DNA of 57,117 nucleotides from an uncultured Bacteroidota bacterium. Its GTDB lineage: Bacteria > Bacteroidota > Bacteroidia > 2-12-FULL-35-15. A program made the translations under genes and the position numbers. The stretch covers positions 1-57,117 of the forward strand of contig CAINDA010000010.1 of NCBI GenBank assembly GCA_903847205.1, read 5' to 3'. The notes beneath the pieces are model-generated. The model was not told the DNA's origin. It did no database searches and saw nothing but the letters and a program-made list of their open reading frames with translations. Below, in pieces: positions 44,445 through 52,434 of this stretch; position 1 is the first letter of the stretch; each line of letters begins with the position of its first letter.

Positions 44445-44500
44445 TTTTACATATTTCACCAAAACCTTACATGTGTAAGGTTTTGGTGAAATATGTAAAA
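44445..44500. terminator. 56-bp perfect palindrome upstream of the secretion operon
   Basis: Two 27-base arms (44445-44471 and 44474-44500) are perfect reverse complements around TG. The arm contains TTTCACCAAAACCTTACA. It lies 62 bases after the stop of the outer-membrane-type gene and about 90 bases before the pseudopilin start, both on the minus strand. Minus-strand transcription would form a long hairpin followed by a run of five T (ATTTTTG), so a terminator for the upstream pair is likely. Its nearness to the candidate -33 region also allows a role as an operator. Confidence 0.55.
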
Positions 44501-44561
44501 CGCTGATCAAATCCGTGCTGAATTTTTTCTATAGAAAAACAAAAATTACCGAATGCCTGAT

Positions 44562-45743
44562 CTAATTTTTTGTTTTTCCAAAGCCTGTGAAATTGGTGGT
44601 AATATTCAGGAATCCAAAAACATTGCCTGTTTTAGGATCATATTTTAATTGTATTGGAATCCATATATTATTAGAAATTCGGAAACGAAGTGTCCCATTG
44701 ACAGTAAATAGATTTCCTTCTTCCCCCTTGTATAAACCCGAGAAAATTCTGCTCTGGTTTGCAGATAATTTAAATTCCAGAAATGTTTGATTGCCGCCCC
44801 ACCCTTTCATAACCCAATTTATACCGGCATCCCAGCTGATAATTCCGCGCTTGAGATTTCTTGCCGTTTCTGTACTGTCATCTCCCAAGCCCAAATTGCC
44901 TTTTATATTTAATTCAAGATTACTAAGTGCGTTGGGGTTAATTATTCCTTTCAGAAACTCCGTAGAAACATTAAGAGTATTTAATTGGAATCTGTCGCTA
45001 TAAGAAGACATATTTACTCCAATAGTCCATAATGGCTTATTTTGAAATGAATTTTTCACTTCTTCGTACCTGTCTTTAGCATTGTTTTTAAGACATACGG
45101 AAGGGTTATGGTTCACAAGATTCAGAAAGTATTTAAGATTGCCTTGTTCAGCCGTGTTGATAACAATTTTCCTAATATCAGGATCAAGCTTATCAAAAGT
45201 AAATGCTGAGTCGTTAAATAATTTTTCAGTTTGTTCCTTGAATTTTTTACGAACTTCATGATCGCGAATTGCAGATCTTTTGGCCGCTAATGAGTCATGA
45301 AGAATATACAAATCATAATTATTCGACAATGCAAGAGAAATAAATTCTTTCGAAATAGTATAATCCCTTCCATTCAAAATGGCATATCTGAAACCCAATG
45401 AAAATCCATTAAACTGATTTTTATTATTCAGTTTCACATTTAAATCCAGATTCGTGTTGCGTGCAAATTTATATTTTACATAGTTCGTATCAATGTTCAA
45501 GCTTGGATTACTCTTCAGCATATAAGCAAAAAGATTTGACGAGAAATTAATATGCTTATTGGTATCTGTTAAATTATTCAATCCAACTTGGAAGAAGCTT
45601 GTAAGAACATCTTTATAGTTCCCGCTTGCAAGTGAGTCAGCTGTCAAAAGCGGGTTTAATGATTTTTGAGCTCGTACATTGGCAGTAAGACAAAAAAGTA
45701 ATAAAAATAACCATCCAATACTATTTGGTAATTTATTTCCCAT
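44562..45743 (-). CDS. Exported protein, probable outer-membrane beta-barrel
   Basis: 393 residues with a signal peptide (about 1-25, cleavage VRA|Q). The C-terminal half (about 235-393) alternates hydrophobic and polar residues in strands (LELNIKGNLGLG, ISWDAGINWVMKGWGGN, LEFKLSANQSRIF, VFGFLNITTNFTGFG) as in an outer-membrane barrel. The middle is helical. It follows an 88-residue gene by 15 bases. Its relation to the secretion operon on the other side of the palindrome is open. Confidence 0.6.
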   Translation of the reverse strand: MGNKLPNSIGWLFLLLFCLTANVRAQKSLNPLLTADSLASGNYKDVLTSFFQVGLNNLTDTNKHINFSSNLFAYMLKSNPSLNIDTNYVKYKFARNTNLDLNVKLNNKNQFNGFSLGFRYAILNGRDYTISKEFISLALSNNYDLYILHDSLAAKRSAIRDHEVRKKFKEQTEKLFNDSAFTFDKLDPDIRKIVINTAEQGNLKYFLNLVNHNPSVCLKNNAKDRYEEVKNSFQNKPLWTIGVNMSSYSDRFQLNTLNVSTEFLKGIINPNALSNLELNIKGNLGLGDDSTETARNLKRGIISWDAGINWVMKGWGGNQTFLEFKLSANQSRIFSGLYKGEEGNLFTVNGTLRFRISNNIWIPIQLKYDPKTGNVFGFLNITTNFTGFGKTKN

Positions 45744-45758
45744 CTTAAAAATAAGTTT

Positions 45759-46025
45759 TTACAAAACATCAAAATCTCTTAGAATAGGTCCGGCATTACA
45801 ATGAATCGTTGTAGGAGGGTCAGTTGTAACACTTATGGTAATGTCTGTCCCGCCTGGCGGAGAAACTCCATTAATAGAAATACAGTCATCTTTAACTGTG
45901 TCTTTCAAAATTATAGTTCCGGTTTTGTCGGCAGTGCCTTTATCTACAAGGATTCCAGATCTGAAAAGCTTGGCAGTCACCGAACCTAATCCCCCTTTGA
46001 AAGTTATACTAATGTTTGTCGGCAT
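45759..46025 (-). CDS. Small beta-rich hypothetical protein
   Basis: 88 residues, no signal peptide, glycine- and threonine-rich with many short strands (VTAKLFRSGILVDKGTADKT). Two cysteines (about residues 48 and 77) could pair. Not recognised. It is the first gene of a two-gene operon with the outer-membrane-type protein. A secreted small ligand or structural protein is possible. Confidence 0.5.
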   Translation of the reverse strand: MPTNISITFKGGLGSVTAKLFRSGILVDKGTADKTGTIILKDTVKDDCISINGVSPPGGTDITISVTTDPPTTIHCNAGPILRDFDVL

Positions 46026-46326
46026 GTCAGCGATTAATTAATTAATTTTTTTGCAAAACAGCTAAATTGAAAAGCAAATAATCATTAAAAAAATTACATT
46101 TTTTAGGAAGAGGCTTTTCCTCCTCAATTAATATTCAAATATGTTCGTTATTCAAGTTTTAATTCGTTCTGAAGCCCAAAATTAAATCGAAGTAATTTTT
46201 TATTTCAAATATTTTTGGAAATTAGGGTTGCCAAATTTTTGAGATCAACTGATTTTTAACAATAACAATGAATAGTGGTAAATTTTTATACAAATCTACT
46301 TGGGAATTTATGGGTGCGTTCATCAT
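46026..46326. other. 300-base spacer
   Basis: No gene, repeat or clear promoter is seen. It separates the outer-membrane-type pair from the kinase-acetyltransferase-SET group, all on the minus strand. Confidence 0.35.
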
Positions 46327-46884
46327 TTAGGTAATATTATTTCTGCTGATTAATTGTGACCAGGCTTTTGGATTTTCAGTTGTCATTAAGAAGTTAATAA
46401 TTTGCCTTGCGCACTCTTCTGATGTTTGCAAATCTGTATTTACTTCAATGTCATAAATTTCATGATAATGCACTTTGCCAAGCTGAGATTCCGCTAGCCC
46501 GATGGGTCTGTCACCGCGTTTTGATTCCCTCTCATTTAGCGAATCAATGTTGCAATGAACACCTACTAAATACACTTTGTGTTGTTTAAGGATTGCAAGA
46601 CATTCAGGTAACCAATTTTTTTCTTGCAATACATGATCAATGATAACATGGTTACCTGCGTTTACCATTGAGCCGAAACATTTATGAAAGCCAGAAATTA
46701 ATTTTGCGCAAGTTTCATTTACACCGTCTAATGCGTCACAATCAATATGCTCAAACTTAATCATTTGTAAAAAAGTGTCAATCTCTAAATGAATAAAAGG
46801 GATATTACTTATCTCTTGAATTTTTTTTGCAATGCTTGACTTGCCAGAACTTGAAGTTCCGTTTAAAAAAATAATATCAACCAT
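46327..46884 (-). CDS. Chloramphenicol phosphotransferase-like kinase (CPT family)
   Basis: 185 residues. The P-loop NGTSSSGKSS lies at 8-17, and the CPT-typical segment VYLVGVHCNIDSLNERESKR (about 128-147) then GDRPIGLAE and YDIEVNTD follow closely the pattern of Streptomyces CPT. The family phosphorylates the primary hydroxyl of chloramphenicol, though many members act on other small molecules. Aspartate 37 in HLEIDTF is where CPT keeps its catalytic Asp. It starts four bases after the membrane acetyltransferase gene. Actual resistance is not implied. Confidence 0.85.
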   Translation of the reverse strand: MVDIIFLNGTSSSGKSSIAKKIQEISNIPFIHLEIDTFLQMIKFEHIDCDALDGVNETCAKLISGFHKCFGSMVNAGNHVIIDHVLQEKNWLPECLAILKQHKVYLVGVHCNIDSLNERESKRGDRPIGLAESQLGKVHYHEIYDIEVNTDLQTSEECARQIINFLMTTENPKAWSQLISRNNIT

Positions 46885-46887
46885 ATT

Positions 46888-47805
46888 TTATTTCAACTTT
46901 ATTTTATCGGGAAGATTTTTTTTATATTCCTCAAGTTTTGATGCAAGATAATTTTTGTATAGTTCGTCCATCTCTTTATCCTTATGATGAGTCGGTGCAT
47001 AAATTTTGAAATAAATAAACTGCAGACTTTCGATCAAATGTTTTTTTGAAATTAGGTTTTGTGGATATTTAATTTTTAAAGGCACATAAAGAAGAATTAG
47101 TTCTTCATCTTTTGTTGAAGATTGATAATTATTGGGAATTTCAGGCTGTGTATACTTTATATCAACTTCATAGGCAATGTGTCCACGCTTTTTTATTGCT
47201 TCTTTGAAAAGACGAATTTTTGCTTTTCGTTGTTGGTTTTCCGCGACTTCTATTTTATCATTCGGGGCTTCAACTTCAAAAAATATTCCCTGGCATTTTG
47301 AAAAGTTCTTTTTCAGTGAACTTTCCAATTTATTGACCATATATTTTGACGCGATTTTTCTAGCATTTGCTACTTCTTTATCAATTCCTAAATATGCAAT
47401 GAACATGTAGTTCGAATCATTGCAATACATGGTTTTTAAAAAACCAATGACTTTGTTTCCCTGCTTGCAAAGAAAAAGATTATGAGTTACCTCCTTTTTT
47501 TTATTTAGTTTTTTCTTTGGAATCCATTCAATAATTTCTTCTGCTGTGATTCTGGTGTTTTCACTAATGATATTTTCATACAAGTCTATAAACTCATGCA
47601 AATCATCGTCATTTGCTTTAGTAATCTCTTTCACATAAACTTTTTTATTTCTCCAACTCTTTATTATTTGAATTACGCTTACGCCACCACCAATACCCAG
47701 AATGGAAAGTAAAATGGACAAATATGGAGTCCAATTTATTCCAGTCCCAGATTTATTTGGAGAGTTTGCACCAAGAGTATCAGCTATAAATATCCAATTC
47801 AACAT
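46888..47805 (-). CDS. Membrane-anchored GNAT-like acetyltransferase
   Basis: 305 residues. A membrane helix lies at about 27-48 (YLSILLSILGIGGGVSVIQI). After it comes a GNAT-like fold: LHEFIDLYENIISENTRIT, NLFLCKQGNKVIGFLKTMYC (the beta4 strand region), MFIAYLGIDKEVANARKIAS (pyrophosphate loop region, weakly conserved) and GIFFEVEAPN. The C-terminal 80 residues are lysine-rich. A membrane tether is rare for GNAT proteins. It lies between the SET-SDR fusion (eight bases) and the CPT-like kinase (three bases). Confidence 0.6.
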   Translation of the reverse strand: MLNWIFIADTLGANSPNKSGTGINWTPYLSILLSILGIGGGVSVIQIIKSWRNKKVYVKEITKANDDDLHEFIDLYENIISENTRITAEEIIEWIPKKKLNKKKEVTHNLFLCKQGNKVIGFLKTMYCNDSNYMFIAYLGIDKEVANARKIASKYMVNKLESSLKKNFSKCQGIFFEVEAPNDKIEVAENQQRKAKIRLFKEAIKKRGHIAYEVDIKYTQPEIPNNYQSSTKDEELILLYVPLKIKYPQNLISKKHLIESLQFIYFKIYAPTHHKDKEMDELYKNYLASKLEEYKKNLPDKIKLK

Positions 47806-47813
47806 TTCAAAAA

Positions 47814-49037
47814 TTATTCATGAAAATCGCCAAGCATAGGTCTTACTGTTAGTTCTTCAACTACTGCCTGAGGGCTTAAAGTTAAAATTACACTGACAAG
47901 TTTTCCAATGTCCGATGGCTCAAGTAACCTGTTTGGCGGGAGTTCTTCACCTTCCCATAAATCGGTCAACGTTCCTCCTGGATTAATTAAAGTGACTCCA
48001 ATGTTGTCATTCATCAATTCCTTCCTAAGATTTATTGAATAACCCTTCAAACCCCATTTTGCGACTCCATACAATGCGCCAACGGGATACGCCTCTAAAC
48101 TTGCCGTTGAGCCAATTATAATAATTTTGGAGTTCTCTTGCTTCTTTAAGATGGGGATGAATTTTTTTACTGTGTGGTAAATATGGTATAGGTCAACATT
48201 CATAGTTTCATAAAAATCTTTAGACTGTGAATTTGTAAGAGTGCCCTCGATAAAAACTCCGGCACTCAATATTAAAACATTTGGTTGGAAATCCTTTTCG
48301 TTACAATATGAAAAGAGTTTGTCAATTTCTTCTTCATTGCCAACTTGGCAAACAAAAGAGTCAACATTTTTGTTGTTCTCAGTAAGTTCGGTTTTTGTTT
48401 TTTCAAGATTGGAACCGTTTCTTGACACTAACATTAAGTTGTGTCCTTGGTCGCTTAAATTTTTTGCAATGGCTTTTCCTATACCCCGGCTGCCACCAGT
48501 TATTAATACTTTCATTTGGTTTTGTTTTTTAATTCTTTCATTTATGAATGGTGAAAAATGATTTTTATAAAGAGCTTGGACTTCTTTTAACTGCCAGTCT
48601 TTTCCGGTAATGCTTTTCCTGCAATTAGGAGCATTGCAGCAGCAGAAACTTTTCATTAAGTAATCTCTATCAACTAACTCAATGGAGTAGTCAAAAAATA
48701 ATTCTTCGTTTGCTTGTATGTCTCGCTTTGCAGATAAAGTTACTTCATCATCAAGCCACAAGTTTGCGTCACAGTTGTGATTCATAAAATCATCAACTGT
48801 TTTTTCTTCATGGTTTGGTGACGCGAGAAAAGTGTTTTCATCAATACCTACATTCGTATGCTTTAATCCATTGCCTTTATGGAATTCTTCGGATGTAAAA
48901 ACCTCCCCTCCCCAAATTATTACGACTTCTCCTTGAGATATTTTTTCTTTTGTGAATACTCCTTTCCCGTGAATATCTGAGTTACGGACCTCAATTTTCG
49001 CTGAAATCCAAGATTTGCTTAAATATTTTTTTGTCAT
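47814..49037 (-). CDS. SET-domain methyltransferase fused to a short-chain dehydrogenase
   Basis: 407 residues in two parts. Residues 10-150 are a SET domain: GKGVF at 24-28, FMNHNCDAN at 84-92, EELFFDY at 111-117 and a post-SET cysteine group CCCNAPNC at 132-139. Residues 175-407 are a short-chain dehydrogenase with TGGSRGIG at 180-187, ILSAGVF, SxxS in IGSTAS, YGVAKWGLKG (YxxxK) and NPGGT. M175 (start 48515) is a possible independent start for the dehydrogenase. Protein methylation and an NAD(P)-linked oxidoreduction in one chain is unusual; an in-frame fusion of two former neighbours is the simple explanation. Confidence 0.8.
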   Translation of the reverse strand: MTKKYLSKSWISAKIEVRNSDIHGKGVFTKEKISQGEVVIIWGGEVFTSEEFHKGNGLKHTNVGIDENTFLASPNHEEKTVDDFMNHNCDANLWLDDEVTLSAKRDIQANEELFFDYSIELVDRDYLMKSFCCCNAPNCRKSITGKDWQLKEVQALYKNHFSPFINERIKKQNQMKVLITGGSRGIGKAIAKNLSDQGHNLMLVSRNGSNLEKTKTELTENNKNVDSFVCQVGNEEEIDKLFSYCNEKDFQPNVLILSAGVFIEGTLTNSQSKDFYETMNVDLYHIYHTVKKFIPILKKQENSKIIIIGSTASLEAYPVGALYGVAKWGLKGYSINLRKELMNDNIGVTLINPGGTLTDLWEGEELPPNRLLEPSDIGKLVSVILTLSPQAVVEELTVRPMLGDFHE

Positions 49038-49180
49038 GATGTTTTAATTGTATTTTTATTATACCTGAAGCGCAGCTTATTTTTTCACCAAATGAACTTG
49101 ACTACTCGTGCTCTGCAACTAAAAGGAAATATTTTTTATTCATGTAAATTGAAAATTCATTTGTGATACAAACATTACAG

Positions 49181-49501
49181 TTATACTAAGGGAGAGATAT
49201 CTGTTTCAGAATTCAATGGAAAAAAATCTGTTATAGGTAAGCGTTGAGCATAGTAATCTAACTGTCCTCTTTTTGTTTGATCAATTATACTATCCCAGTT
49301 CCAAGGAATTGGTGAAAATGGCGACTGAGACGCATCTATCCAGTCATTAGTTTCATAAATGTCAATAGAAGTTTTAACTCTGTCCACAACTACATCGTCG
49401 CTTAATCTGATAACTTTTGTAATAGCTACATAAATCGTGTTGCTAAGAACGTGGCTATTAAACTCAAATTTGTAGTTTGTTAGGAATTGTTTTAGTGTCA
49501 T
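49181..49501 (-). CDS. Small hypothetical protein, possible orphan immunity protein
   Basis: 106 residues, cytosolic, mixed alpha/beta with many aromatic residues (a PIPWNWDSIIDQTKRGQLDY segment at 64-83). Not recognised. A copy of a dispersed repeat (49596-49650) lies upstream, and another copy lies upstream of the small gene at 53.5 kb, which links both to the toxin-tip array. A cytosolic immunity protein left without its toxin would fit. Confidence 0.5.
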   Translation of the reverse strand: MTLKQFLTNYKFEFNSHVLSNTIYVAITKVIRLSDDVVVDRVKTSIDIYETNDWIDASQSPFSPIPWNWDSIIDQTKRGQLDYYAQRLPITDFFPLNSETDISPLV

Positions 49502-49595
49502 TTTTTCGATTAAACTTGTTTAATTTTTTATTTGAATGAAAAAATTATTTCAGAATGAACAATTATATAGGCTCTGTGTATTAAAATTAAGAAGG

Positions 49596-49650
49596 TATCT
49601 GGTCGGTTCCATCCTAAACAACATATTCTCCATTTCCCTTTCAAATCAAT
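49596..49650. repeat. Dispersed repeat R, copy 1
   Basis: Shares the 18-base word ATCTGGTCGGTTCCATCC and then about 35 more partly conserved bases (CATTTCYCTTTYAAATCAA) with the copy at 53846-53900. On the minus strand it precedes the 106-residue gene. It is not clearly coding: the two copies are in different frames relative to each other. Confidence 0.6.
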
Positions 49651-49666
49651 AAATTTATGTCCATTA

Positions 49667-50569
49667 TTATAGAGTCATTTGATTCTTCAGTCCGCTATTA
49701 AAAATCTTCGCTGATTTAAAAAGAAATTGATTTCCCATCTGCTTTGCAGTTATCATAGTAACAAAGCCTGCCCCAATACAAATCACCCCTGCAGGAGGAG
49801 CAAAAAGTAAAACAGGCAACCCGATAATAACAGATGCGAAACCGCCAACGCTCGTCCAACCGCAGATTACATATCTCTTAAAATATTTTTTTGCATTTTT
49901 ATTAGACGAAATATATTCCCTGAATATTTTATAATCTTTTCCACTAAGCATTTTTTCATCCTGCTCCCCAATTTTAAAAAACAATCTTTTTACTTTTTGA
50001 CTGGATGAACTCCAGTGAGAATGCATGGCATCACCCGGGGCAGAGAAAGCATCCTGTGAATGAACCATGGTTCCTGTTATTACTTGATGAACAAAGATTT
50101 TTACAGAATCCTGAATAATTATTTCAGCAGCTAAGGGCTTCTCTAATTTTCGGGATATTGATTTTAAAGAATCCCGGACGAATAAATTCTCAATTGTTTG
50201 AGACTTTGATTTTAAAGAATCCTGGGCTAACAAATCTTTCATTACATAGCTTTGGGCGGGTAAATCAGCCATGGCAAAATTCACAGGGGCTTTATTTTTT
50301 TTTTGCTCTTTATGATAAACAAAATCACCGATATGGAATGTCAGAATATCGGGAATATTTTCTTTCGTTTTAAATTCCCAATTTTTTCCATGTATATCAG
50401 TAAATTTTATATAATTAAGTTCACCACTTGCTTCTTCAGTGCCATAGGAAAGTTCAGTGCAAAAAACAGTATCGCTTGAAGTAGCAAAATAATCTAATAT
50501 TTTTGCCGGCTGTCCGTAAACAATACTGCAAAAGAACAGCATTAATATAATTAGATGTTTTATCTTCAT
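49667..50569 (-). CDS. Exported protein with C-terminal hydrophobic domain
   Basis: 300 residues from the ATG at 50569, which begins a signal peptide (MKIKHLIILMLFFCSIVYGQ). Residues 110-160 contain three related segments (LLAQDSLKSKS, LFVRDSLKSIS, IIIQDSVKIF) encoded by a 51-bp imperfect tandem repeat with GATTTTAAAGAATCC at about 50159 and 50210. The C-terminus has a hydrophobic glycine-rich region (about 245-285, SVIIGLPVLLFAPPAGVICI), like many Bacteroidota exported proteins of unknown role. Not recognised. Confidence 0.6.
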   Translation of the reverse strand: MKIKHLIILMLFFCSIVYGQPAKILDYFATSSDTVFCTELSYGTEEASGELNYIKFTDIHGKNWEFKTKENIPDILTFHIGDFVYHKEQKKNKAPVNFAMADLPAQSYVMKDLLAQDSLKSKSQTIENLFVRDSLKSISRKLEKPLAAEIIIQDSVKIFVHQVITGTMVHSQDAFSAPGDAMHSHWSSSSQKVKRLFFKIGEQDEKMLSGKDYKIFREYISSNKNAKKYFKRYVICGWTSVGGFASVIIGLPVLLFAPPAGVICIGAGFVTMITAKQMGNQFLFKSAKIFNSGLKNQMTL

Positions 50570-50618
50570 GCTATTTATTATAAATTTTCTTCTTAAAAGG
50601 AGGACGAGTCTAACGGAG

Positions 50619-50657
50619 GCCTTATTAAAAAATCGAAGCATAGGGCACAGCTTAACA
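50619..50657. repeat. Dispersed repeat P, copy 1
   Basis: CCTTATTAAAAAATCGAAGC followed by a variable centre and CAGCTTAACA. It matches the two copies at 53999-54036 and 54082-54120. The ends (TTGTTAA-type and TTAACA) are inverted, so each copy can form a small hairpin. Confidence 0.5.
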
Positions 50658-50749
50658 AATTATATTTTATTTTGATATCTTCCGATCATTGGAAAAAAAT
50701 TAGTTCTCAAATGATTTAAACTTAATAGCCTTTGTAAAAATCGGTTTTA

Positions 50750-51184
50750 TTATTTCAATCTTATAGCTTTTGCTGTTTCAATTTTATTGATAAAATCAAG
50801 AAGCATATCACGTTTCATTCCCTTAGTCTGAAAATTTATTTTTGCTCCCCCATCAGATGCAATGGTAACAATATGTTTCCTTGTTAAAAAAAATAATAAT
50901 ATACATAAGCCGCCAGCTCCCAATCCCAAAATCATTACATCTCCTCGATTTTGAGCACCCATAATTAATCCCCCGCACGCTAATAAAATTCCAATAAAAA
51001 GAATTAAAATCCAGCTTTTATAATGTATTTCTATTGAGCTGATTTTTTCGAGCATTATAGATACAATATGACCTGAGCCTGTAGAGGACGAATTATGACG
51101 AAGCCGATGGGTAGTTAATGTTACCGACTTATCTCCAGATTCTGAAATTAAAATTTCATTCTCAAATAAATATTGTTTGTCCAT
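50750..51184 (-). CDS. Membrane protein with PH-like domain
   Basis: 144 residues from the ATG at 51184; earlier in-frame starts would overlap the next gene. Two membrane helices (about 60-80 and 85-103) sit inside a beta-rich domain with ENEILISESGDKSVTLTTHR and IVSIMLEKISSIEIHYKSW, a layout like bacterial PH-domain membrane proteins. Function unknown. Confidence 0.55.
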   Translation of the reverse strand: MDKQYLFENEILISESGDKSVTLTTHRLRHNSSSTGSGHIVSIMLEKISSIEIHYKSWILILFIGILLACGGLIMGAQNRGDVMILGLGAGGLCILLFFLTRKHIVTIASDGGAKINFQTKGMKRDMLLDFINKIETAKAIRLK

Positions 51185-51224
51185 GTGGTTTTGCTTTTTG
51201 TGTACCGGTTTTATTATGAAAAAA

Positions 51225-51431
51225 TCACTTTCTTTTAGCTCTACTTTTATGGGATGAACTTGAACGTGTATGGGAAGAACTTGAATGACTGTGTGGTCGA
51301 GAGCGATCATAGGATTGAACATGAGTTCCGTTCTTTCTGGTATAAGATTTTACGTGAACCGTTTTCCCTGACTGAGCAAATATTATAAATGTGAATAAGC
51401 AGAGAGCTATTGCTAAAAATAATTTCTTCAT
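51225..51431 (-). CDS. Small exported Ser/His/Arg-rich protein
   Basis: 68 residues with a signal peptide (1-19, ending IFAQ). The mature part starts with VHVKSYTRKNGTHVQSYDRS, the V-x-G/S-Y-x-R-K-x-G-T-x-V pattern found in many tiny bacterial exported proteins, followed by a serine- and histidine-rich basic tail. Role unknown; wall or metal binding is possible. Confidence 0.6.
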   Translation of the reverse strand: MKKLFLAIALCLFTFIIFAQSGKTVHVKSYTRKNGTHVQSYDRSRPHSHSSSSHTRSSSSHKSRAKRK

Positions 51432-51452
51432 TTTGGTTATCTATGGTGAAGA

Positions 51453-51752
51453 TTACTTGGTTTCCCAATTTGAAATTATCCAGTCTTCTATTTTCTTGTG
51501 AGTTCTAATATTGTGGGGAACATCAAGTCGTATCATTCTTTCTATTTTTTGGTAAACTGCCGTATTCGGTTCTTTCCAACGCTTCTTTCCAAAATGGTTA
51601 ATAAAATAAAGAACTTCATAACCTTCAGTTCTATTTAATTCTGAATGGTCAGTACCTTTTGTATAATAAGGATTATCGTGGTCATCCTTCGCAGTCCATT
51701 TGTAATGTCGTCCATCATTATAAAGCATTGCGCCTCTTGTAAAATCACTCAT
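51453..51752 (-). CDS. Small hypothetical protein
   Basis: 99 residues, cytosolic, rich in Lys, His and Trp (EGYEVLYFINHFGKKRWKEP). Not recognised. It lies 21 bases before the small exported gene in the same direction. Confidence 0.5.
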   Translation of the reverse strand: MSDFTRGAMLYNDGRHYKWTAKDDHDNPYYTKGTDHSELNRTEGYEVLYFINHFGKKRWKEPNTAVYQKIERMIRLDVPHNIRTHKKIEDWIISNWETK

Positions 51753-51874
51753 ACGTTTAAAGTTTAAGATTATGTTTAATAAGTATTTTTAGTAATTGCA
51801 ATCAACTGTAAAATGTTCCTATTTTACTTTACAAGTCTTCTTTTTACCGTTGAACTATCAATTAATTAGAGATT

Positions 51875-51902
51875 GTTCCGCAACACGAAAGAAAATTATC
51901 AA
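51875..51902. repeat. Dispersed repeat Q, copy 1
   Basis: GTTCCGCAACACGAAAGAAA followed by ATTATCAA. It matches the segment at 53919-53946 at all but two positions. It lies just after the stop of the 171-residue membrane protein gene on the minus strand. Confidence 0.6.
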
Positions 51903-51918
51903 TAATTATTACAAATCA

Positions 51919-52434
51919 TTAATTTGTATTTGAAATTTCATCAGTTAGAATCACATGAATTCGCCTAACTATCATCAATAAAGTTATAAAGAATAATACT
52001 AAAAAATAATACGATAACCCATTTGAAATCATTAATGTGATTTTGATAGATAATTTATTACTTGTATTGGGTAGATAACACACAATTAATGGAATTATAG
52101 TAATAATGGAGAGTAAAATTGCAAATGAAATATTTGAATAAGTCTCCTTTATTAATCGAAGTTTAACAGTTTTTTCATTCTTCTTTATAATATCAAAAAT
52201 AACGACCATCACATTTAAAAGTAATCCAACAAAAATTGCAAGAATTGTTATTAAAATATTAATAAGGCTGTCAGATAGAAAAAGGTCAAATCCGCATAAA
52301 AGAACAAGTGGAATTATATATGGAATTATTAAAAAAAGTATATAATCCTTAAATTCAGGCTTATCTGAATTGTCGTTCTTGAGCGTAGAAAGGTGGTCTT
52401 TAATTATGCACCAAATGTTTATTTTTTCTAACAT
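51919..52434 (-). CDS. Four-helix membrane protein of a two-gene module
   Basis: 171 residues with four membrane helices at about 27-45, 50-75, 98-118 and 130-155, and short charged ends. It overlaps the stop of the upstream 324-residue gene by one base, so it is translated from the same message. Small four-helix proteins are common membrane effectors in two-gene defence systems, acting when a partner senses infection. No family is recognised. Confidence 0.6.
   Translation of the reverse strand: MLEKINIWCIIKDHLSTLKNDNSDKPEFKDYILFLIIPYIIPLVLLCGFDLFLSDSLINILITILAIFVGLLLNVMVVIFDIIKKNEKTVKLRLIKETYSNISFAILLSIITIIPLIVCYLPNTSNKLSIKITLMISNGLSYYFLVLFFITLLMIVRRIHVILTDEISNTN

Noticed and set aside
46327-46884. 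Chloramphenicol resistance gene
   Set aside because: The CPT family fold is clear, but many members act on other substrates, so resistance is not asserted.
47814-48515. Separate short-chain dehydrogenase gene starting at 48515
   Set aside because: The frame is open without interruption from the SET domain, and no ribosome site or promoter is visible at the internal ATG, so one fused gene is the simpler reading.
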